A stretch of DNA of 64,000 nt from Sclerotiophoma versabilis (Eukaryota > Ascomycota > Dothideomycetes > Pleosporales > Didymellaceae), in NCBI GenBank assembly GCA_012274445.1, contig JAAROD010000015.1, positions 1,984,001 through 2,048,000 of the forward strand. Direction: 5' to 3'. Positions 55,901 through 64,000 of this stretch are shown here, in pieces. Made by a program: the position numbers and the translations under genes. Every line of letters begins with the position of its first letter. Position 1 is the stretch's first letter. Below the pieces are notes generated by a model. It ran no database searches and was not told the DNA's origin. It saw only the letters and a list, made by a program, of their open reading frames with translations.

Positions 55901-58645
55901 ATGGCGACAACCGGATTGTCGACCGCTGTTCCCCACATTGGCGATGGCGCACCCTTGAAGAGCACAGAAGGTGCTCCACCAAAGAACTCCACCGAGACGG
56001 GTATGCGATGTCCTGATCCTTCGGCGCATGCACATCAACCCCAAAACAATGCTTTACAGAATCAGGCATCGGCTGCGGCATTGTATAGCACAAGGCCAGC
56101 CAACGAGAAGCAGAAGATCAACCCGCTCGGACCGGACGGAAAGCTTTCGTCGGCAGGTAAGTCGCATAGGAAAAAGCGACTTCTCCAGGTATACATCTGA
56201 CGTGAACACAGGCGCTGCAGCCAGCTTGAAATACGCGAAAGCGAACGAGCTTCCTAGCTTTCCAGTAGTTGGCATTGACACCTCTTCATCAGCTGGAGCA
56301 GCTGCGCTACTTGCAAACCAGAACAAGAAGAGCCCGGAGTGGTGGAAACCCGAGCAATCGTCTGCTGCCGGCAAGGCCGCGTTACTAGCCAACGACTACA
56401 AGATGAAGCCATTGTGGCAACCAGAGGCAAGCGCTGCAGGCTCCAAGGCGGCACTGCTCGCCCACAGGGATGGCGGAAAGTTGAACTTGTGGCAGCCTGA
56501 GGCCAGCGCCGAGGGCAATTCAGCAGCCAACATTGCTATGCGCAAGACTGGTCTGGGCCCACAGATCGATTACGGATACACTGAGGACGGAAGGAAGAAG
56601 GCTTTACTCGCAGCCACTGGAGCTCACTCGGCATCTGGTCGCAAGCGCGCGCAGTCGATCCCTATGTCCGTCCCACTCTACCCTGATTCCAAAAATTCTG
56701 CCAAAAATGCTTTGAATGCTGCGACAGTAGCCCACAGTCCCTCAATGCGAGCGTCAAAAGCACCAGCAGTTCAGCCTCAAGTCTCGAACCGACTCGGATC
56801 TGGAGCGATGGAGGCAGCAAGGATTCAACATGCAAAAAGCTCCAGAGAGATGTACACGAGCGCCCCTCCTGTTTCCCTGGAAATCGAGGAGAAGAGACAT
56901 AATGATGCGCTTCGAGCTTCAGCTGTTGTTATGGCCAAGAAAATTTATGATGTTCAACAGCAGCACATCGAAGAAGCATCCGGTGTTTCTGCTGCTCGTA
57001 CAGGGGCGACAGCCGCCCATGGGCAACAACCAGTAGCCACAAGTGAAGGGGATCTCAAACAACAGGCTATGCAGTATATTGGCATCCAGGAAGCTGCACA
57101 AAAACTGGCGCAGGAGCGACTGGCCAAGATCGGTTATGATGAGAATGCCGCTTACCGAAGTTACTATGGCTATGAGAAGCAAGGTCGATCAAAGCTTTCC
57201 ATGCGACGAGGAAGGCCTCGAGCTCGCAGCACATCCGAAGTACCTAAAGAGGACAGCGACTCTGACGAAGACGACTTCCGCTCGAGGCGCATTCGTCATC
57301 AGATGCAGCAATTCAATCAGCAGTTGGCCGACGTTGATGCAAAGAAGCGGGAGCAGGACCGCAAGAGTCTCATTGCTGCGGCGGAACGTAAGGTGCAAGC
57401 TCAAATGCAGGGTCTCGACAAAGATGTCTACAACAAGACTGGCAAGATGTCGAATTCCATGATGGATGATTGGGATGAAAAAGCGCGCCAACGAGCGCTT
57501 GCCAACTCAGAAGCTCGCATGGAGAACCACGGCAGAGTCAATATTGGTAACGGCAAGTGGATGGACCAAGCTGAGATTGACGCCATTGCTCAGGCTAGGC
57601 TTCAACCAACACTGGACGAGATTACCGACAAGGCTGAAAAGCGAAGGGCTGAAGACGCCGAAAGGCAGTTTGAACTTGAAAAGAAGCAACGTCAGGAGCA
57701 AGAAGAGAAGGCGCGTCTGGCAGAGATCAAGGCTGAGGGGAAGAAGGGCAGAGGTAAGATTGCGCGATCATATTTCGAATGCGGCACTGACAATGATCAG
57801 AGGAAGAGAAGAGGGCGGCAAAGGCTCGCAACGCTGAAGAGAAAGCAGCCGCAAAGCAGGCAAAAGAAGCAGAAAAAAGCAAAAAGGCTGAAGAGGACCG
57901 TCTGACCAAGGAAGAGAAGCGGAAATCCAAGGAAGCTACTCGAGCAGCGCCTGCAAGTGGGCTTGCTTTGGGAACCGCTGTTGTCGCCACATCCCCAACC
58001 GCAGCTCCTGCCGCAGCTGGCGCTACCGATGGAAACGACGACCGACACGAAGATCCCACTGCTCCTATAAGGGTTTCGGTCGGAACTGTGCCAGCAAGAG
58101 GTTCTACCGCTACTGCACCTTCTTCGACCGACCCTACTTCTCCCACTTCGCCAACCTCGTCTAAAGGCATCAAGTCTATCTTCAACAAATTGAAGCGCCG
58201 TTCCAAGCATGACTCGGCCGCCACTGGCGACAGTGATGGCAAGACTACGGAGAAGGAAAATGCTGGTTTCATTGGCGGTGCCAGCCTTCGAGTGTCCGAA
58301 TCCAAGTCCCACTCTATAACGCCATCTCCTTCCCATGCTGAAGCAAGCTCCACGACCCGCCCAACTGACTTGGGTGATGTTGAGCCTACAGTTGTCCCTC
58401 ACATCAATGACGACCGCTACTCAGACATCTCTTCGCTTAGCAGTGACGATGGAGAGCTGACAAGGGGCCGCCCCCGCCCAGAACGCCTTATGAGCAACGA
58501 CACCAGAGCTTCATCAGACTTTGAGGAGGCAAGAGATCACTTCGATGAGGATCTAGCTCCTCCTCCCACGTTCACGAGTGATGTGGACAAGGGTCGTCAC
58601 GGCAGTCCAGTCCGGGACTCGAAGTTTCACGAGGTTGGGATCTAA
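55901..58645 (+). CDS. EIS1: Eisosome protein 1 (EIS1)
   Basis: Exons 55901-56156, 56212-57753 and 57801-58645 (880 aa); introns are 55 and 47 nt. Eis1 is part of the eisosome, the cortical protein scaffold under furrow-like plasma-membrane domains. Family features: QNQASAAALYSTRPAN near the N-terminus, and DGKLSSAGAAASLKYAKANE across the first splice junction. Then come repeats AAALLANQNKKSPEWWKPE, AAGKAALLANDYKMKPLWQP and GSKAALLAHRDGGKLNLWQ, and SGRKRAQSIPMSVPLYPDS. Long charged coiled-coil segments (about 430-650, e.g. RRAEDAERQFELEKKQRQE and, after the second junction, EEEKRAAKARNAEEKAA) follow. The last 230 residues are Ser/Thr/Pro-rich with KGIKSIFNKLKRRSKHD, possibly lipid- or membrane-binding. 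Joining exon 3 in phase 1 is required; the other frame gives an Arg/Gln-rich nonsense tail. Confidence 0.9.
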
Positions 58646-59252
58646 TTTAAACCAAGGAATAGGTGTTGGTCTTGCTGGGGGGGGGGGGGGGGCTGCGGGG
58701 TTAGCAACAGACGAATAATCCCGGAGACTGTAATAGGTGGATGACGGAGGGTACAATTACTTGCGGTTCTGATTTTGCTTTACCTTTGATACCGTACACC
58801 TGTAATTGGAATTCCATAGTCCCGCTGAACTATTAGTACCCTTGCCAACAACGTGAGATAACCAACCTGTGAGACTCTCACCTACTTACTGCACGTTACC
58901 GTATTCTTTGCTGATTTCGCAACTTCACTGCAACTAGATTTTTTCGGGGTGAAATTCATAAAGTACGAGTGTAATTCGACACGGCAATCGACGTCAGCCT
59001 GCCTGTAGCGCTTACCAGTTTCGGATCAGCCAAGCCCGGTTCGCTCCAGCGTACTGTGGAAACCGTGGACAACAATGAGCTCCTGAGCATCACCAATCCC
59101 ACCCACCCCACACTGTCTAACGACACCTTCTCGTTTTCTATTGCGCGCCTCTGGAGTTGTGCATCTGGATTTAATACTTCTTTCCCTTCCGATACCCCCC
59201 GTAGTTGAGCGCCCTCTCACTCTGGTGAGCTTGGAGCTGGTCTGTCGCAAAC
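58646..59252. other. Intergenic region EIS1 to clathrin, with poly-G run
   Basis: 607 bp holding the EIS1 3' UTR and the clathrin promoter and leader. A 16-base G run at 58677-58692 lies just after EIS1. Nothing else recognised. Confidence 0.55.
58677..58692. repeat. Poly-G tract (16 nt)
   Basis: An uninterrupted run of 16 G about 30 bp past the EIS1 stop codon; it may sit in the 3' UTR. The exact length may be unreliable. Confidence 0.9.
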
Positions 59253-62200
59253 ATGGCTCAGCGCCAGGTCCCATTGCACGTCACGCAGCCGACGCTGGTA
59301 TGTATGCTGTTGGATTGGATCTGACGAGAAGCTGACAATTGGCTTTATAGCTCACGAATTTGAACATCCTCGTACGTTGACATGTCCAAACTAGGCTCCC
59401 AATAGAGTCCAAATCAAGGGGCAGCGAGCTAACAAAATATACAGCCAGCATCGATATCATGGCAAAACTGTGTATGTGACATATTTCCCTGGAATCATTA
59501 TAGGACAAAGCCCTGACTGCCGCCACAGACTCTCGAGTCCGACAAGTACGTTTGCGTGCGCCAGGTCAACAACGAGGCCAACACCCCCGCCGAGACCGTC
59601 ATCATCGATCTGAAGAACACAAACAATGTCATTCGCAGGCCGATTCGCGCAGACAGTGCAATCATGCACTTGACTGAGCCCATCATTGCTCTCAAGGCGC
59701 AGGGCAGAACGCTGCAGCTCTTTAATCTTGAGACAAAAGAGCGTTTGCAGACATACAGCCATCAGGAAGACATCGTTTTCTGGAGATGGATCAGCCAGAC
59801 TACGCTTGCGCTGGTCAGCTCGAAGGCTGTGTACCACTGGGATGTACTGGAGTCAAAGACCTCAACACCACGCAAGATCTTCGACCGCCAGGAGCAGCTC
59901 GAGGTGGGTATTCTGCGCTTGCTGTTTGACACAGTTCTAATATTTGGTGTAGAACAACCAGATCATCAACTACGTAACGAACGACGATGAGAGCTGGTCG
60001 TGTTTGGTGGGCATTGCAGCGGGTGCCAACGGTGGCATCCGCGGCAACATGCAACTGTTCTCCAAAGCGAGGAACGTCAGCCAGCCTCTTGAAGGTCACG
60101 CAGCCACATTTGGCACACTCCGTCTTGACGGCGCGACGACAGATACCAAGCTTTTCGCGTTTGCAGTAAAATCGCAAACTGGCGAGGCCAAGATTAACAT
60201 TGTCGAAGTCGATCACAACGCGGCCAACCCGGCATTTCCCAAACGTTTGATCCCGATCCACTGGCCCGCCGAGGGTACTGGCGACTTCCCGCTCGGCATT
60301 CACATCGCGCACAAGTACGGCATTCTAGTCGTAATCACTAAGTTCGGTTTTATCCACTTGCATGATCTCGAGACTGGTACCGCTCTTTTCTTAAACAGGA
60401 TTTCAGAAGAGACCGTCTTCACCACCGCACGCGATGATGAGGGTACGGGTGTAGTTGTCATCAACAAGCGTGGACAGGTGCTACACACAACTATCCGCGA
60501 GGATACTCTGATTCCCTACATCATGGAGAATCCAGCATGTGCGGAGATCGCCTACAAGCTTGCGTCCAAAGGCGGTCTTCCTGGAGCCGACAATCTGTAC
60601 AACCAGCGATTCGAGCAGTTAATGAGCCAGGGCAATTATTCTGAGGCAGCCAAGGTCGCTGCCAGCTCGCCTCGTGGATTCCTCCGCACAATGAACACAA
60701 TCAACCGATTGCGCTCGGTCCCTCAACAGCCTGGCCAGATTACTGTTCTGTTGCAATACTTTGGCTCGCTGCTTGACAAGGGTGGCTTGAACCGCGAGGA
60801 AACATTAGAGTTGGCCCGTCCTGTCTTTGCGCAGGGCCGTAAGCATCTCATCGAGAAGTGGCATAAGGAGGGCAAGCTCCACTGCTCTGAGGAGCTTGGT
60901 GATCTTGCTAAGCCCCACGACTTGAATCTTGCTCTGGCCATCTACAAGGAAGCCAACGTTCCTCAGAAGGTTGTTGCTTCCCTTGCCGAGCTTGGCCATT
61001 ACGACATGATTGTCCAGTACTGCACTTCCGTTGGCTACACCGCCGACTACAATGTTCTTCTGCAGCACGTAATCAGGTCGAACCCTGAGAAGGGAGCCGA
61101 ATTTGCCATTCAACTTGCGAAGAACGAGAGCGGCCCACTCATTAGCACCGACCGCGTTGTGGACATTTTCCAGTCCCAGGGCATGATCCAACAAGCCACT
61201 GCCTTCCTTCTGGACGTACTCTCGAACGATCGTGAAGAGGAGGGTCACCTGCAAACGAAGCTGCTTGAGATGAACCTCCTCAACGCACCTCAGGTTGCCG
61301 ATGCCATTCTCGGAAACGAGATGTTCCACCACTACGATAAGGCCCGCATTGCCACGCTTTGCGAGGGTGCTGGCCTGCTCACCCGCGCGTTGGAGCATAA
61401 CGACGATCCTGCGACTGTCAAGCGCATTATCGTACAGACCGACAAGCTGCCAGAGGAGTGGTTGATCAACTACTTTGGCCAACTCACCATTGAGCTCTCG
61501 CTGGAGTGTCTGGATGCTATGCTCACCTCCAACATCCGCCAGAACCTGCAAGCTGTAATTCGCATTGCCCAGAAGTACTCGGACCTGCTTGGTGCCACTC
61601 GCATTATCGATCTTCTTGAGAAGCACCGCACGGCTGAGGGTCTGTACTTCTTCCTCGGATCTATCGTCAACGTCAGTGAGGACCCAGATGTCCACTTCAA
61701 GTACATTGAGGCCGCCACAACCATGGGTCAGCTGAACGAAGTTGAGCGTATTTGCCGTGAAAGCAATTAGTAGGCCACCTCCCTCAGGATGCTTCTTTAG
61801 ACAACATGCTAATATTTGTTTCAGTCTGAACCCGGAGAAGGTAAAGAACTTCTTAAAGGAAGCTAACTTGACTGAGCAACTGCCTCTGATCATCATCTGC
61901 GATCGCTTCAACTTCATCCACGACCTAGTTCTGTACCTGTACAAGAAGCAGCAGTTCAAGTCCATCGAGGTCTACGTACAGCGTGTCAACCCTGCCAGGA
62001 CCCCTCAGGTCATTGGAGGTCTGCTCGATGTTGATTGCGACGAAAGCATTATCAAGGGCCTGCTCGCTTCAGTCACACCTTCCTCGATTCCCATCGATGA
62101 ACTTGTCGCTGAGGTAGAGTCGCGCAATCGTCTCAAGCTTCTCTTGCCTTTCTTGGAGCAGACTCTGGCCGCCGGCAATCAGCAGCAGGCCGTCTACAAC

Positions 62201-64000
62201 GCCCTGGCTAAGATTTACATCGACTCCAACAACAACCCCGAGAAGTTCCTCAAGGAGAACGATCAGTACGACACCCTGACCGTCGGTAAATATTGCGAGA
62301 AACGCGATCCCAATCTTGCGGTTATTTGTTACTCGAAGGGTCAGAATGACCTCGAGCTTGTCAACATCACCAACGAGAACGCTATGTTCAAGGCTCAAGC
62401 TCGATACCTGCTTGACCGAGCGGAGTCCGAGATATGGGACTTTGTCCTGAGCGATAACAACATGCATCGCCGGTCTTTGGTCGACCAGGTCACCTCTGTC
62501 GCTGTGGTAAGTACCTCCCTTGCCTCGATTGCTTTACGTGGGACTCTCGAGTTCGCCATTTTTGACTTGGTTTGCTGCTTTGAGTACTTCCCTGGCCCTC
62601 TTTGTATCTCCAGCCCAACATTGGGGTTTCCGATTTCCACACTATCGACCTCCAGATTGATGTCTTGACAACCTCCGGGGCACTGGTGGGGATTTTCGAT
62701 TCTGGACATTGCGCAGACTCGTTTCATTTATTTATCCCCATCCTTACGTCTCTGATTATACATTGACTAACTCCACATTAGCCTGAATCTACCGATCCAG
62801 ACAAGGTCAGCGTTGCCGTCAAGGCGTTCATTACAAATGACATGCCCGCTGAGCTCATTGATTTGCTCGAGAAGATCTTGCTCGAGCCTACGACCTTCAG
62901 TGACAACCCATCCTTACAGAACCTGCTTATGCTCACCGCATGCAAGTCCGACCGTGGACGAGTTGCGGGATACATTCAGCAACTTGAGGCGTACACACCA
63001 GAAGATATCGCTCAGCAGTGTATCGAGGTGGGCATGCACGATGAGGCGTTCGAGATCTACAAGAAGCACGGCCAGCATGTTGATGCTGTCAACGTCCTGG
63101 TTGATCACATTGTCAGCATTGACCGTGCTCAAGAATACGCCGATCGCGTGGATGCGCCGGAAGTTTGGAGCAGAGTTGCAAAGGCTCAGCTGGACGGTCT
63201 TCGTGTCACTGACTCGATCGAGTCTTACATCCGCGCTGGAGACGCATCGAACTTCCTCGAGGTTATTGAGGTTGCCACTCACGCAGGCAAGGACGAGGAT
63301 CTTATCAAGTTCTTGAGGATGGCTCGCAAGACACAGCGCGAGGTCCCTATCGATACCGCTCTGGCTTTCTGCTTCGCTCGCACCAACCAGCTGTCAGAGC
63401 TTGAGGACTTCCTCCGCGGAACCAACGTCGCCGATGTCGAGGCATCTGGTGACAAGGCTTACGAGGAGGGCTACCATGAGGCGGCCAAGATCTTCTTCAC
63501 CAGCATATCCAACTGGGCTAAGCTCGCTACCACTCTTGTGCACCTCGAGGACTACCAGGCTGCCGTTGAATGTGCTCGCAAGGCGAACAGCGTAAAGGTT
63601 TGGAGAGAGGTCAACGAGGCCTGCGTTGCCAAGAAGGAATTCCGCCTTGCCCAGATCTGTGGTCTTAACCTAATTGTCCACGCTGAGGAACTTTCCGAAC
63701 TCGTCAAGCAGTACGAGCGCAACGGCTACTTTGATGAGCTCATCGCCCTTCTGGAGGCCGGTCTAGGTCTCGAGCGGGCTCACATGGGAATGTTTACAGA
63801 GTTGGGTATTGCTCTCGCCAAGTACCATCCGGAGCGTGTCATGGAGCACCTACGCCTGTTCTGGTCTCGCATTAACATCCCCAAGATGATTCGGGCCACT
63901 GAGGAAGCCCATCTGTGGCCCGAACTTATCTTCTTGTACGTCCACTACGATGAGTTTGACAATGCCGCTCTAGCCATGATGGAGCGTGCCTCCGACGCCT
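59253..64000 (+). CDS. CHC1: Clathrin heavy chain (3' end beyond window)
   Basis: Exons 59253-59297, 59351-59371, 59445-59471, 59529-59903, 59953-61769, 61825-62506 and 62782 to the window edge; about 1395 of roughly 1680 residues are present. The protein forms triskelia that coat vesicles at the plasma membrane, Golgi and endosomes. The N-terminal propeller shows LTNLNILPASISWQN, TLESDKYVCVRQVNNEANTP, RPIRADSAIMHLTEPIIALK, VYHWDVLESKTSTPRKIFDR and KARNVSQPLEGHAATFGTLR. The alpha-solenoid then has clathrin heavy-chain repeats (e.g. KYCEKRDPNLAVICYSKGQN, VDHIVSIDRAQEYADRVDAP, HMGMFTELGIALAKYHPERV). The first three coding exons are tiny (45, 21 and 27 nt). The sixth intron is 275 nt, far longer than others here. 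All junctions keep frame. Confidence 0.95.

Noticed and set aside
55999..56066. Extra intron in EIS1 exon 1 (gtatgc...ttacag)
   Set aside because: Splicing here would shift the frame to an early stop, whereas reading through keeps QNQASAAALYS in frame.
62507..62781. Box C/D snoRNA inside the long clathrin intron
   Set aside because: The C-like box is imperfect and no terminal stem joins the flanks; noted only as a possibility in the finding on intron length.

Overview
The window reads as a gene-dense stretch of nuclear DNA from a filamentous ascomycete (Pezizomycotina). A Dothideomycete, perhaps Pleosporales, is my best guess, but the sequence alone does not fix this. The signs are GT-AG introns mostly 42-80 nt long with CTAAC/CTGAC-like branch points, housekeeping proteins of fungal type (Sad1, Rgd2, recyclin-1, Eis1, UAF30), and families typical of Pezizomycotina (CFEM, DUF6536, DUF3602). 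No transposon, rRNA, CRISPR array or convincing tRNA was seen. I rebuilt exons by hand from splice signals and reading-frame continuity.

Layout. 1-1573 (-): N-terminal, lumenal part of the ER-stress sensor IRE1, cut by the window edge. 2835-4532 (-): CCT2 chaperonin subunit, divergent from SAD1/USP39 (4807-6492, +). 8275-12675 (+): YOR1-type ABC transporter. 14654-15256 (+): small single-pass membrane protein. 16625-18675 (-): DUF6536 membrane protein. 19189-20428 (-): secreted class-3 lipase, divergent from a polytopic membrane protein (20858-22047, +). 22992-26834 (-): synaptojanin-type phosphatase. 27432-28100 (-): small Arg/Ser/Pro-rich protein. 28880-31712 (-): Rgd2-type F-BAR/DEP/RhoGAP, divergent from the GGTase-I beta subunit (32551-33909, +). 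34167-34997 (+): Rrp17. 35477-36092 (-): tropomyosin, divergent from a securin (36439-37917, +). 38639-39679 (-): UAF30-like SWIB protein. 40618-43469 (-): recyclin-1 with a CAAX end. 43969-44673 (-): CFEM protein with a GPI-type tail. 46929-48343: two micro-genes sharing an RDGG motif. 49716-50238 (+): DUF3602/Par32-like protein. 51478-52663 (+): 2-oxoglutarate/Fe(II) oxygenase. 52989-53832 (-) and 54228-54963 (+): proteasome beta6 and beta4 from one bidirectional promoter. 55901-58645 (+): eisosome protein Eis1. 59253-64000+ (+): clathrin heavy chain, cut by the right edge.

Themes. Several genes serve endocytosis, recycling and the plasma membrane (synaptojanin, recyclin-1, clathrin, Eis1). 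Others serve polarity and the cytoskeleton (Rgd2, GGTase-I beta, tropomyosin), proteostasis (IRE1, CCT2, proteasome beta4/beta6) and RNA work (Sad1, Rrp17, UAF30). They are not an operon; what stands out is five divergent pairs sharing short intergenic promoters.

The least ordinary material is (i) the pair of tiny RDGG-motif genes at 46.9-48.4 kb, which match no family I know; (ii) introns at or inside start codons: proteasome beta4 has its ATG split AT|G so that unspliced RNA reads ATG-TAA, and CCT2 has a first coding exon that is only ATG; (iii) micro-exons of 21 and 27 nt at the start of clathrin; and (iv) an Rgd2-type RhoGAP domain without the usual arginine-finger motif.
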